A stretch of DNA of 64,000 nucleotides, taken from contig LS997562.1 in NCBI GenBank assembly GCA_000469685.2, positions 17,955,813 to 18,019,812 on the forward strand, given 5' to 3'. The translations under genes were made by a program, and so were the position numbers. The notes under the pieces were generated by a model that searched no databases, was not told the DNA's origin, and worked only from the letters and a program-made list of their open reading frames with translations. The stretch is from Haemonchus contortus. Lineage: Eukaryota > Nematoda > Chromadorea > Rhabditida > Trichostrongylidae. Positions 46,171-62,519 of the stretch are shown here, piece after piece. Positions within the stretch are counted from its first letter, which is position 1; every line of letters begins with the position of its first letter.

Positions 46171-46333
46171 CTTGAAGATGGAAGAAAGCCGGGCGTTAGC
46201 CGGGCTGTCCGACCGTCTCTATATATAAAGTGGCAATTTTGTGTGTCACTGTGTGTCACACACAAAATTGCCACTTTATATATAGAGACGGTCGGACCGC
46301 CCGGCTAACGGCCGGCTTTCTTCAATCTTTAAG
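46171..46333. repeat. 163 bp near-perfect palindrome
   Basis: Arms from 46171 and 46333 converge on about 46252. Each arm holds GAAGAAAGCC, a GCCGGGCGTTAGCCGGG-type GC hairpin, CCGACCGTCTCTATATATAA and AGTGGCAATTTTGTGTGTCA. The GC hairpin half-site also occurs at 31334-31372. It could be two Helitron-like ends in inverted orientation or a short MITE. Confidence 0.8.
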
Positions 46334-47050
46334 TCCTCTTTGCATGCCCGTTTAGGCGTCCTTCCGAATGTCACGTAGGCATAAACAGTTATGAAATGGG
46401 GAGTGAACCGATACTGTTCATATTGGTCCTCTAACAAGTCGTAGGTAAGCTGTAGTGGGCATGCGGTGCACGCACTAGCGTGCGTAGCTAAACTGGTCAA
46501 ATATATGTAAAGGGGTTAGTGAGAAGTGGGGACCTGCCCATTGGGAACCCCATATTGGATGGAGAACCGCCCGTTTTGATCAAGGCTATTTGAGAGATTT
46601 TAGAGATGACTCCTCTGTAGACTGTGTAAACGCGCTTGCCGTTACCATGATTTTCGTTCAGATGGCACCCCTGCTTACGTGGCTCTCTGTCCTTTTCGCA
46701 TTCATCGTGAATCATTGATTCTCTGATATAGATGTCCCTGTAGTTGGGATTAGTACACAAATTCCGAGCTTTCGACAGGATCTCTTGAAAAGTACACCGT
46801 GATGAGAATACCCACTTTAGAAGCTGGTGTCTGCCCTCACCTATCTCACCCATCCTGTGGATATCCAAAAATGGCTTTCAATGTCGAGGGCGTCCAAAAT
46901 ACCACCAACAAAGGATTCAATATGCGCTTGACGCAGCGAAGCTGAAATATCCTTAGATGGCTCAGGGATGTCGTATATAACTACGGAGCGCTGACGCAAA
47001 TTGGCTTCAATAATGTCGCTATGATTTGAAAAAAGGTAACTTACTCAAAA

Positions 47051-50000
47051 ACTGCTGCAACAGCGGTACTGCTTCGGGCGCTATGTATGGCGCGTTTTCA
47101 GCTATGATTTCATGGCCCTCGTCGAGCAGCTGAATACAGTCATCCGGCAGCAATCCTTAGCGGCTAGTAGCAGGGCAGCATCCTTGTAATGTTCCAAAGT
47201 TGTTCTTGTTTGCGCCTTGGAGATTGGTATACTCAGCTTCACTGGCGGCTAACATGATACTTCAACTTGCTCGCCTTCTTCGGAGACTATAAAGTCGAAG
47301 GGACACTTGTGATTCACGCTAATCGCAAAGACCTGCTTATTCAGTTTTGAGGTTTTCAGATATTAGTTAGTTGAACAATTATTCAATGAGAACGGACAAA
47401 TTCAAAAACCGTTTGTTCTAATTTTAATACCGAGGACAAAAAGTACAGGAGCAGTGGTCAGAGAGATTCATTTATTCACTATATTTTTCAAATACACCTC
47501 AAGGGTGTACACATTAATCGCAAAGAAATGAAGAAACTGAGGAACGAAAAATTAGGGTTTCACTCGGCCTGAAGCAAGGAAAAAGAGAAACGCATAATAA
47601 CGAAATAATGTACAAGGTTAGAACTTGAGTAGCGAAGAGATAAGCCGAGAGATTAGAATGTCGAGATATCATTGGAAAAAGAAGAGAAGCCAGGGCATTC
47701 CACTGTGAGGGCGATAAGGTTGTTTTCCACTAACGAGCAGACGAGGGACCCTCCCACAAGATCTTGGTTCTTGGTCCAGAAGGCAAAGCGCAGAAGAACC
47801 TAGGCTTGCTGACAACTTAGTCCGTTTCGAAGGAATTCGTCCAGAGAACCAGGAAAGTACCAAAGGGGACCTCAAACGGGGGTGTTTATTATATCGAAGG
47901 ATCCTGAATCATCTAGAACCCGCAACTAATGCCTACAGCACGACGAAGCAAATTAAGTTCTCCGCATCGCTACCCTAGATTGGGGGAGCATCAAACATTA
48001 CGCGGTACACATGTGCAAGCACAAATGTATAACACCGTGAACAACTTAGGGAGCAGTGTAGAACTTTTTCTGGGTCTAGAAACAGCGATTGTGAATAACA
48101 AACTCCAATTTGACTTGACACGTATTGAAGAAAACAAGCAAGCCCCGAATCGTTAGCCGCCAATAAAACTATGTTTACCAATCTCGGAGGCTTGAAACAG
48201 GGCCAACATCACAAGACTTCTTGATCATGCCGAAACTAATGAAGGGTCGGCTATGGACCTCTGTAGTGCTCCTCCACTGCTCTGCTAGATCGGTTCTTGA
48301 GAATCAGAGAATCTTTCAGTACCCTTTTTCCCGAATCCTCATTCTCAACTTGATAGAACTTCACAACTTCATTTTCTTTTCTGTTTTGGCTCTTGCTTTC
48401 TTGAGAAGGTATGCAGAACATTCAACGTAAGTAACTTGATTTTTGCTGGGAATTGGCGTCGCAAGCAGTCTTCCCACATTCTCACAGCATATAAAGCGCC
48501 ATACTGTGATCGTTTTGGAATATTTATCTTCCGAATTCCGAGACTACTCTGAAAGTTTCTCTGAGCCAATAGTAGCTGCTCTAGTAACATATTCGCCCAT
48601 TTTATCGAATACTAGATTTCTGTAAGTTTTTGCTCCAGGAAGAAATGCTTCTTCTATAGGCAGCTGATCTTCCATCTCGATACAAATGGTCAACATAGAG
48701 TTACCATATGTCTTGTTTTTATCATCATAATAACAAAGCAAAGGGGCACAACTTTTCAAATGCATAAAGAAGAAGTGAGAAAGCACTGAAGAAAGGCGTG
48801 GCAAAAATCACTTCTCGTCACAGCAACCAGTTCGATAGGTGAAGGTTTTGATATTGCAATATTCAAAGTAATGAGCATAAACAAACGTAAAGAAATATTC
48901 AAAAAACCGGTCACAAAAAGGCAATTAGCAAAAGGAGCAGGATGAAAAGGGCTCAAAGGGGTTGTATAATTCTGAGAAAGTCCTTAATTTTCCACTAAAA
49001 TCCTCTTGCAAAATCATTAACTTGTTGAAGCAAAAAAAGGTTCAAACATCTCATGGAAACTTATATAAAGGTCTCTGCACTGAGAGGCTTTATGATGCTG
49101 TTGTGGTGCATAAGAAGCAACAGGACAACTTCGTTTTAATATGGGCCAAGTTTGCATGAAGCCGGTGTAGGTTCAAATTGCTGTGTTAAACAACACTTCC
49201 GATGGAAAGGAGCGCGGTACATGACGACTAATCTGTAGCACAACGACGACCATCTAAAGCTTCGTCGTCCAAATTGTGGTGCTCCTCCCGGGAAACTTGA
49301 CGAGGAAGGGAACACACTCATATCCTTTACCAGTGGAAAGGAAGCCACGCTCGTTGCTCAGGATCTATTTTGCATTTCAAGCTCAATGCTCAACGCGTAG
49401 GACGGTCCGTTATTAGGCTCGAAGAAACGCATTCAGTAATTTGAATTATAGAATTGAATTGAATTGAAATAAGCGGCTTCTCATAAACAGCTGCCCAGTT
49501 TTGCCTGCTGTTATACCTGGTCCAACATGCAGCACTTCACAACAATATGCAGCGTTTTTTGACGGAAAATGCTACGACATCTCTCAGTCGTCAGATGGGA
49601 GAAATCTTCGTCAAAGAAATGTTGGTGCTTTCTTCCACCTTCTAGTACAGAGGCAGCTCAGAATATCGTATGCTATAATGAGACCTTATGGTGACAGTGG
49701 TAGCAGCAGCGTTAATAATAGTGGCAAAGTATGAACTATTCAGCGATGTGTTGAACCCTTCGTCGCCTAAATATGTTGGAACCTATGTGGAAGGGAATGC
49801 AAATGAAGGAAAGGATCTGGCTATGTATATAGATGACGAGAATGAAAAGGTATGCTTAAGTGATAAGAACAGACTCGAAAGGTGATTGTTAGTATTTTAG
49901 CATGTTATCAAAGGAATTCTCAGAGAGATAGTACTCAACCAAATGGATCCTAGCAAGATAGAACTTTTCTGCTTCGGAGAGTACACCTAGGAGAACGACG

Positions 50001-50439
50001 AATTACATTTTTTACTCTCAATGTCAAATGGAATTCTAAACAGTGATAACACATAAAGATAATCAATGCATAATTCACACCTATCAATGAAATTAGTTAA
50101 ACTCCAAGGTTTTCTTGCATATTTGAGCTAGTCCAATCACATGGACATAGTCTACATGAAAATATCTTCAGAAATAGAAGATTACATCTCTGAATCTGCT
50201 TGCATTTTCTATATCATGTTTCATCACCAGCGTGAGCACTGACTCCTGACATATGGCTGTTTTTGAAGATGATTCAACTCTTTTACAAAGGACATCTCGC
50301 ATCCACCATCCGCTCTGATCTTCGGAGAAGCTTCTTTTATGTATAAAATCTTGGAAATAGCATTGAGGCAACGATACTCCATACTGAACCTAAAGAACTA
50401 CGCTTTGGAACTAACTGAGAAAATAATGACGAAGAGCTG
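47051..50439. other. No firm gene; AT-rich, possibly intergenic
   Basis: Short exon-like frames exist (minus strand 48544-48804; plus strand 49501-49734), but none could be chained or assigned to a family. A poly-purine-rich stretch at 47570-47700 was noted. Confidence 0.4.
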
Positions 50440-51100
50440 ACATTGACTTGATGTCTTTGTCTTCTGACGTCTTTTTTTCAGCCACTTCTTCTGAAGTGTT
50501 GTTCATACCACTAACTACCTATATTCCTCTAAGCAGATTGCCAAACATTGTAAGAAACAGACGGAATCCTGAACGGATAGTGAGGATGCGACACATCCAA
50601 TCATCCCATAGGTGGTCACAGCCAACTGCGATCTGATACCCAGAAATGCTTCCATAATGCTCTTGAATAGGCAGGCGAATTTATCAACTTCCGACAAAGC
50701 TCGAATCAGCAGGACAAAGACGCACCGTTTTAGTGGCCAGGATGATTGAAACGGTATGTAGGTGCATTTCGTGCTAGACGCAATTTATATCTCAAAGTTC
50801 CAGTATTGTCATATTGCATACTACGAGCTCAGGATGTTGGGAGCCGAAGGTATAGACAAGTAAATTGTTTGTAGCGGCGCTCGCAAGGCTCAATTTGTCA
50901 GCCAACTCATGACCCGAGAAGTGCTAGTCTGCCCCATTGTCCAGCAGAATTTCTAAATTTTCCATAACTATCGCACGGTATCTTTCTGGTCACTTGTGCT
51001 ACTCCCGTCAGCAAGAAGACACGGCTAGCCGCACGCTCAGAGTTATTCCATTGTTTTCGTGTAACGTCGTCATGCAATGAGGCAAGGTCTGTACCCGCAT
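50440..51100 (-). pseudogene. BEL/Pao-like retrotransposon fragment (protease region)
   Basis: Near 50960-50800 the minus strand reads NLEILLDNGAD, a stop, HFSGHELADKLSLAS and then VYTFGSQHPELVVCN. This follows the pattern of the aspartic protease region in BEL/Pao Gag-Pol, where DTGAD or similar precedes S-F-I and a helix. The flanks down to about 50440 may continue the polyprotein (CFLQCLAICLEEY), but this is less clear. No LTR was identified. It lies about 0.4 kb downstream of the left protease gene. Confidence 0.45.
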
Positions 51101-51501
51101 CAGGAAGGAGTACCCATTGGTTGCTTTGCTATCGTGTAATCTTCAAAGTAGCTATTACAAGCTGGTCGTTGTTCAAGAGCTTCTGCTCCTGCTCTGCCCT
51201 ATAGGAACTCTTTTTGAACAGTTCAACGGTATAATTAATGATTCCAATAGGCAAGGTGATTGTTTAGAACGAGGTGACTTGCAAAGACAGACGATGGCAA
51301 GCCGACTATAGGGATTTCAGGATCGGGTCAAAGACGGCTGGGCGCATCTGTGGGTTCAGCCGTCGTCAATCAAGGCCTTATGGTCAAACTCATTATCTTC
51401 TCATCTTCACCGATTGAGAAAGTCCTACCCATGCAACTCATGTTCAGACTAAATAAAACCATGCCGTTCCTGGAAATGTGATGGAATCACATGAAAACTT
51501 T

Positions 51502-51507
51502 TTATTG
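51502..51507 (-). terminator. Poly(A) signal AATAAA of the left protease gene
   Basis: The AATAAA hexamer lies about 35 nt after the stop codon and is conserved in the opposite arm. Confidence 0.75.
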
Positions 51508-51541
51508 AATGTATTGATTTGCTCATCATCCGTTGGACACG

Positions 51542-53793
<2,252 letters not shown>

Positions 53794-54033
53794 CTGGATG
53801 ACTGGAATAGTAGTGACAGAAGATTTTTCGAATTTATATTAGATAGGTGTGTTTGAGAATGATGTGTGAGCAGTTGACGGCTAAGCGTACAATGAACAGC
53901 TTAGGGGCAAACGAGGTTAACCTTCCTATGAGTCGCTCTCATAGATGTGAGCTTTGGTGCGTCTGCCAAGGGAAGTTGAACATCTGGGTTCGATAATTTA
54001 CTTTATCCATGTTGGCTATTTGACTAGCCAGTA

Positions 54034-54237
54034 TTAATGTTCACAGCGTGATGAGCGAAATGACGCAGTGTTTTCAAGTTTAGTTCGACCACCGACATGA
54101 AGCGATACTCTTGAAAGAGCCTCATCCAGCAAATTTTCCTCAGCTTGTAGATTGAGCTGATTATCCGAAATCGAGCGTTTTTCATGCGATTTCAAAATTT
54201 GACGGTAAAATGTGGAAAAGATGGGCGAACTTCCCAA
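54034..54237 (-). other. Conserved upstream open frame (left arm)
   Basis: This 68-codon open frame lies about 240 bp upstream of the protease start and is preserved in the other arm (55788-55991) with one visible change (Tyr/His). It starts at a TTG or GTG-type codon, not ATG, and no exon junction was found. It may be an untranslated leader or outron and not a protein. The arms are too similar for preservation to prove coding. Confidence 0.3.
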
Positions 54238-54346
54238 TCCCTTAAAGGTTCTGTCAACATAAGACGATCATGAAATAACTCTGGAGGCAACAAGAAAAGA
54301 ACGAATTAACTGGATGCGTTGCTGGTCTCCAACTGGGAGCTCAAGC

Positions 54347-54354
54347 CTTTTATA
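54347..54354 (-). promoter_or_regulatory. TATA-like box, left protease gene
   Basis: TATAAAAG on the minus strand lies about 440-560 bp upstream of the predicted ATG. The mirrored site in the other arm is at 55671-55678. The distance implies a long leader or an outron removed by trans-splicing. A CATCCAG acceptor abuts the ATG. Confidence 0.5.
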
Positions 54355-54566
54355 GCCGATATTCTGGTTCCATGTTAACCTATGAAAAGTGGGACTGCAA
54401 TTGTCGTTTGAAGCTATTATTATTAATGCGATGTAATTCCAAACAAGGATCACCCATTCAAAAGATTATCCAAGGGAATCGCTGTGTCAGCAAGCCTCAG
54501 GACATTATGGTGTCAGAGAAGCGCCACTAGAAAATTCCCTGTGATAACTATGGTTATTTGGATAGC

Positions 54567-55457
54567 CATAGTACTAGCGGTCAAACAGGCAATCGATACA
54601 GTACAGGTGTTGTAGGAGGCAGGAACAAGCTGTTGCCCATCTTCTATTATCGGCGAAGAATAGTTGGTATCAGAGTATTACAGTTACCATATTTTGATTT
54701 TAAATTTTCTTAAATAGGTTTCGATGGTCGAATACAAGGAAAAAAGGGATACGATTTATAAATTTCTTGCTAACTACTGGGCCTCGATCGCTGAAATCGG
54801 CAGTTTTAGACGCCAAACCGCTTTGGAACAGTGATGAAAGGGTGGAGTGACTAGAAAATCAGTACGTTTTTTCCTACAGTATGTATATGTATATAATGTA
54901 AACGGACAACATACTATAAACTGCTTGCTACAGTTCCAACAACCCACACTTCGCGGATGCTCATTAGGCTTACAAGGAAAGTTTACCTGATTGCACAAAC
55001 CATTCGAGATCAGATGTATACCGCCGTATTTGATTTCGAACGATGATTTCAAATCTGTGTTTTAAATCTGCTAAGCAAATCGGTGAACAAAGTTACGGAG
55101 CCAATCCCCTCTGCTGTATAACTGCATCAAACGCATAACTTTGTTCTCCTTGTTCTTCCCCCTAACGTTACTTTTGCACCGTCGAAGGGTCCGCTTTTTT
55201 TGGCAGTTGTCTCCACTTCCTTCTATCTGAGGCATTTCCTGCCGTTACTTGAGCTCCAGCGAAGTCGTTCTTATCACGTCCCTCTAACTCCTTTTTGGAA
55301 GACTCCCGGTCTCGAACTCCATTGCCTCCTTTTCGAATGATTCTATTTTCTCTCAATACGAGCATACAGCTGGTAGCATACGGGGTTGGTGCCTAATCGA
55401 CCGGTGGTGCTATGGAGGAGGTGATATTGTTTTTCAACGACTCAGAGCAGAAAGTGG
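54567..55457. other. Unique spacer of the inverted duplication
   Basis: A roughly 890 bp centre separates the arms and is not palindromic. No exon is recognised. It would contain any shared upstream control region of the divergent protease genes. Confidence 0.6.
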
Positions 55458-55670
55458 CCATCCAAATAACAATAGCTGACACAGGGATTTTTTTAGTGGC
55501 GCTTCTCTGACACCATAATGTCCTGAGGCTTGTTGACACAGCAATTGCCTTGGATAACCTTTTGAAAATGGGCGATCCTTGTTCGGAATTACATCGCATT
55601 AATAATAATAGCTTCAAACGACAATTGCAGTCTCACTTTTCATAGGTTAACATGGAACCAGAATATCGGC

Positions 55671-55678
55671 TATAAAAG
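55671..55678 (+). promoter_or_regulatory. TATA-like box, right protease gene
   Basis: TATAAAAG lies 561 bp upstream of ATG 56232, identical to the mirrored site in the left arm. Confidence 0.5.
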
Positions 55679-55787
55679 GCTTGAGCTCCCAGTTGGAGAC
55701 CAGCAACGCATCCAGTTAATTCGTTCTTTTCTTGTTGCCTCCAGAGTTATTTCATGATCGTCTTATGTTGACAGAACCTTCACGGGA

Positions 55788-55991
55788 TTGGGAAGTTCGC
55801 CCATCTTTTCCACATTTCACCGTCAAATTTTGAAATCGCATGAAAAACGCTCGATTTCGGATAATCAGCTCAATCTACAAGCTGAGGAAAATTTGCTGGA
55901 TGAGGCTCTTTCAAGAGTATCGCTTCATGTTGGTGGTCGAACTAAACTTGAAAACACTGCGTCATTTCGCTCATCACGCTGTGAACATTAA
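55788..55991 (+). other. Conserved upstream open frame (right arm)
   Basis: Mirror of 54034-54237. It starts at a TTG codon and runs 68 codons to TAA. It includes ISDNQLNLQAEENLLDEALS. Coding status is undecided. Confidence 0.3.
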
Positions 55992-56231
55992 TACTGGCTA
56001 GTCAAATAGCCAACATGGATAAAGTAAGTTATCGAACCCAGATGTTCAACTTCCCTTGGCAGACGCACCAAAGCTCACATCTATGAGAGCGACTCATAGG
56101 AAGGTTAACCTCGTTTGCCCCTAAGCTGTTCATTGTACGCTTAGCCGTCAACTGCTCACACATCATTCTCAAACACACCTATCTAATATAAATTCGAAAA
56201 ATCTTCTGTCACTACTATTCCATTCATCCAG

Positions 56232-58483
<2,252 letters not shown>

Positions 58484-58517
58484 CGTGTCCAACGGATGAT
58501 GAGCAAATCAATAATTC

Positions 58518-58523
58518 AATAAA
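58518..58523 (+). terminator. Poly(A) signal AATAAA of the right protease gene
   Basis: The hexamer is 35 nt downstream of the TAG stop, mirrored at 51502-51507. Confidence 0.75.
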
Positions 58524-58577
58524 AAGTTTTCATGTGATTCCATTCCATTTTCATTAATAGACGGATGGTCTCATTAA

Positions 58578-59241
58578 AGGCACTGTTCACAAGTAGAGGT
58601 TTCGGAGATTTGCGCATGGTTTGAATTCGAAGCCCCCTCTGGTACCATTCGTACAGGAATGAGGTCGGAAAACGGCTGAATAGGGCACAATATGGGGCCG
58701 GAGAGGTATCCACGGTCGCCCCCCGCCCCTTCTTCGGTGTCACGTTAGACGAGTGTCGAGACAAAACAGATTGCTATTATTCGTTCTAGGACCCACGCAC
58801 AAAAAGCTAACCGCCGACTGATGAGGCGATGTTTTTCTCCCATTCTTCTTTCCTCTGTTTTTCTTTTTGCTGCCGCGATCCCTTATTTGATTTCCTACTC
58901 CTACAGGCTGGAAAAGGTGAGCTACTTTTGCTGTTACTAAGGTTTTTTTTGTTTATTTATGCTTATAAGTGAATGAATTGTGGATTACCATTGTCTGTTC
59001 TTCGCACCAGGACCCATACGCGCGCAGTGAAACGCACTCTTGAGCTCGTCCGGGCGCCCCACCTCCTTCATTTTTCTGGTTTCATTCACGTCCAGCCCCC
59101 TTTTTAACGTTTTTTTCGAGGCCTTTTTCTCTATGAAAACACCGATGCAAGCAGTTTCTTCACCTCAGTCGCACTAGTTTCGATCTTGTCTTTCGTTTTT
59201 CATCATAATCTGGATTACCCAAAATCATGTTAACGGTGCCT
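58578..59241 (+). mobile_element. TTAA-flanked non-autonomous element, 664 bp (copy 2)
   Basis: Ends AGGCACTGTTCAC (left) and, inverted, AGGCACCGTTAAC (right) are flanked by TTAA at 58574-58577 and 59242-59245. The first 150 bp match the inverted right end of copy 1 (14455-15153). The middle contains GGGGCGACC-type and pyrimidine-rich stretches but no transposase frame. It lies 40 bp outside the inverted duplication arm. Confidence 0.88.
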
Positions 59242-59245
59242 TTAA

Positions 59246-60613
59246 GTATAACAAAATAATTACCTAGGTGGATTTTCTTAATCAGCAAAAACCAGAAGAT
59301 GAGAGTATTGTTTTAGAAATTTGATTTTTACACCTCGACTACCATGGCTGGACCCACAGATGCGTACAACCGTCATTGATTCCTTATCCTTGGTTCTTCA
59401 TTACAGGCTTCCCAACTTCTGTGTATGGAACTCTCCTCATACCAACCATACCGCGAGCCCGGGCCAAGCACACCGCTGATATGGTACATTACTTGGGTCA
59501 GAGCCAAAGAAATCCCCTTCCCCTCTCTCATACTCATTCCTAGTCAGAGCTTTCCATGGTCTCACTGTACGTCATCAATTTCTTTACTTTTCTTTCGCAA
59601 GCGAGCTTTCCGACTTAGCATTTGGGAGGGAAGTCGAAGTGAAGATTCTAAAGAACTTAGTCGTTAACGCAGGGATTTGTAAGTATTATAACTTGATTCT
59701 GAAAGGTTGTGAAATCTCTGATCACTTCCTTTCCTGAGTCAATAAATACATTTAAGCGGAGCAAACCTGATTACAATCTGATAAAAAATCTGTGACCTAG
59801 CAACTAATTGTACACTGTAGTAGATCCTAGCGATCACGCGATTGTTCTTCTGGAAACAGGGATGATCTGGAAATATGATATATCATAACAAAAACAAGGC
59901 CTTATTGTGTTCATTACGAGAAAGGAGTTAAGAGCCAGATCAAGGCTGTCAACCAAAGCCCTATTCAGGGATATAGTGGATGTTTCACGTCTCAGAAAGG
60001 TAACCCTTAGGCATCAACATATTGTATGTAAATAGTTTCTCGTCCGAATACTATTAAACTGTCGGTCTCATCTGCTAACATTCTCGTTGAATGGTGACAT
60101 TGCGACTAGAGCGTCGGTAGCGGAATGAATCGATTTGGGACAGACTATCCATTACGAAATACCTCGTTTACTTTTTCGAAAGCGATAGTGAAAAATGTTT
60201 CAAACCAAATTCAGAAGCGGCTGATGGCTCGAAATCTGTCTGATTGGAAAGCCTCACCGTCTCCATTGGGCTGATAATTATGTTGAAAATTTCTTTTCCT
60301 TTTTTGATCTTCCAATCTTGCCAAATCCAACCAAGATTTTCATCCATACAAGGTCGTCAAATTGCACGGTCGCTAAATTGCACCACACCTGCCCGGGAAG
60401 AAGGAGACTGTCCTATTCCTGGGTTGGCCATTGCGCGTATTGGGACCGTCACATAACATGTGTCAGTGGGACTGCCTTGAAAGCGTCATATGTTTCCGCA
60501 CTGGGAGACGAAAGAGGGGGGGTACCCCAAAAGGGAATTGGTCAACCTTCATCATACAAGGCGAAAAAGACTTACCGTTTATTTCTCACTGACTTTTCTA
60601 AACTATTTCATAG
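59246..60613. other. No firm gene
   Basis: An acceptor-preceded frame near 59407 (GFPTSVYGTLLIPTIPRA) is suggestive but ends in a stop without a good donor. Otherwise nothing is recognised. Confidence 0.35.
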
Positions 60614-60675
60614 GAAATGGAGGGAGTTCACAAACTTATATTGTATTTCATTCGCCTTTTAATGGTGAAGTTCAG
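60614..60675 (+). CDS. Candidate short internal exon
   Basis: A 62 nt segment lies between ATTTCATAG and CAG|GTGAAT. After a two-base split codon it reads NGGSSQTYIVFHSPFNGEVQ. The splice sites are good for a nematode but no neighbouring exon was chained. Confidence 0.3.
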
Positions 60676-61188
60676 GTGAATTTCCTGCTTAAATTTGATG
60701 TGTTATAAGTATAAGGCTACTTAAAGCTTCTGATGCTTCAGAAGAAGCAAGTGGCAGCTCTTACATGCAACAATTCACGCTCGTCACTGTACTTCTGTTC
60801 CAGAATGGGAATAGCCTATCAAGCAATTTGATTTATCAAGCGCACTGCTCGTTAATGGGATATAAAATTGGTCCCAGTGATGCAAGCGGGCATATTCTTT
60901 ATCAGTGACGCTAATGTTACTTAAAACAGGCGGCTACTTCGTTAACTCTTCGAATTACTCCCTGCAAATCTCTGTTTTAGCGATATGGAAAGAAGTTCCG
61001 TAGGGCAAGAAGAGCCATTTTTCAGTCAGAAGATTCCGACTATTGTTCGAGTGATCCTTAGGAAGTTGATCGCCTCACTTTAATCTTTTTTATTAGCAAG
61101 CTCCTCACCAGAGCAAGTTGTTTGAAGGTTTAAGTCCTCAATCAAGTTCTCAGCTTCGGAAGGAATTCAGACGTTTTAACCATCGCTA

Positions 61189-61427
61189 GGCTTGTGCTCG
61201 ATCATATTCAAATACTCGTTCCACATCTCTCGTATAATTCTATGGCAAATAAACTCAATGGTTTTGAAAAAAAATTAATTCGACCTATTTTTTTCAGTGA
61301 AGACAAGTGTTTTTTCAGTGAAAAAAAATAGGTCGAATTAATTTTTTTTCAAAACCATTGAGTTTATTTGCCATAGAATTATACGAGAGATGTGGAACGA
61401 GTATTTGAATATGATCGAGCACAAGCC
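61189..61427. repeat. Near-perfect hairpin, ~105 bp arms
   Basis: The arms 61189-61294 and 61322-61427 are inverted copies with at most one or two differences, separated by a short loop. Within the loop GAAGACAAGTGTTT is itself the inverse of sequence just beyond the right arm (61443-61459). Such a structure arises by template switching during replication, or during library amplification. Confidence 0.9.
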
Positions 61428-62236
61428 AAGCTTTGTTCTAAAATCAAACACTTGTCTTCCATGAAGTTCACTCTGCCTCTCCGAGTCTGCCCCTCTCATG
61501 ATCCTACAATGAATGAGCGGGAGGAGAGCTTGTTTCCCTGGAAGCAAAATTACATACAGTACATCTTTATGGTAGTTGTCTTGAAAAAAGTTGGAGACGT
61601 GGCTAGAGCTGTGGGGGAGGGTCATCAGAAACTCTGGGTAGCCTGTTAACCACTTACCGAATTGAATGATCCTATTTTTGCTACCGAACTGGACCGAACA
61701 TGAGTCCATCAGATCATTTAACCCACCTGAGTCCAATCTACAACATCATTGTCTTCGGACGCAACTCCCACAACTCATCCTCAGTGGCAACGAAAGGTGT
61801 AGGGCTCATTGTAATGAAAACTACTTTAGATTTGGCCAACAAAGAGGGCTCTCATTATTGGTAGGCCACAGGTCTTGTAGGAGAAGGGCTTTCTAAAAAC
61901 TTGCGAAAACGATCGGCAGAGGCATGTTAGGAATGGAATTGTTCTCGCTTACATAATGCCCACAAGAAGGGTGTTACCGTTTGCCGGTGGACCCTACGTA
62001 GCGAACTTCTTTGAAATTGACCGAAGGACCTTGATGCTTTACTCCTCCCATTATGAACAGCCGATTGAGGGAGTTCAACAAACTATTTGTTTTCTCACTT
62101 CGTTAACCGTCACTTCCCTGACCACAATGAAAGCTATGAGAATAATCAAATTTCTCTTCTATAAAATTCTATCTCCTTCGGCACTCGTCGCAAATCCAAT
62201 GTCACTACAAAAGCAACATTTTACTTTCTTTTGCAG

Positions 62237-62416
62237 ACCATCTCACTGGGAAAATTTATGTCCAAAACGAAGAACAATGACGTCAGGTGGCTTTCCGAAA
62301 TTCACCACATCTGCACTGTTTTGCTTTATGCGATATTCCAGCTGAGTCTATTCATGAACCTCTATGTCCTGCTGAGTCGAGAGGACACGATTTTCTACTT
62401 GAGGCTCTACCATTTG
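62237..62416 (+). CDS. Candidate exon of uncertain frame
   Basis: A strong acceptor (TTCTTTTGCAG) precedes about 180 nt ending at a TTTG|GTGAGG donor. Two overlapping frames stay open in parts; one reads HCFALCDIPAESIHEPLCPAES. Without partner exons the frame cannot be decided. Confidence 0.25.
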
Positions 62417-62519
62417 GTGAGGTTTTTGAAATAACCTTTTCTGAGAATATATGTAAAGTTAGCGACTCCCTGTTTATGTTTAAACCAATTGACGGACCTT
62501 TCTCCATGATCTAAAACAT

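Larger units (their letters stand above)
42770..47050 (-). pseudogene. CR1/jockey-like LINE relic with later insertions
   Basis: Read on the minus strand, the fragments run in LINE order. An ORF1-like part lies at 47040-46497 (QRSVVIYDIPEPS, then NYRDIYIRESM and HNENHGNGKR-like words). An endonuclease-like piece lies at 45567-45346 (LLIYRSPNSTSGQDD). A DYFENVFVPP segment near 44620 is followed by the reverse transcriptase fingers near 44390-44200 (WKHAIVTPIPKTNEASH). The catalytic AYADDIKVSLS lies near 43530, and the thumb and C-terminus at 43102-42782 (IQKTFTRTLFYRA). Many stops and frameshifts occur. Insertions at 43870-44175 and 45758-46333 split it. Joining all fragments into one element is inference based on order and strand. 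Confidence 0.7.

Noticed and set aside
48544..48804. 86-codon minus-strand frame (EDQLPIEEAFLPGAKTYRN)
   Set aside because: It looks somewhat protein-like, but no splice partners or family were recognised.
49501..49734. 77-codon plus-strand frame preceded by CAG
   Set aside because: It has a plausible acceptor but no good donor or start, so there is not enough to call a gene.
61338..61736. 132-codon minus-strand open frame
   Set aside because: It runs through the hairpin arm and has no recognisable motif, so it is probably chance.
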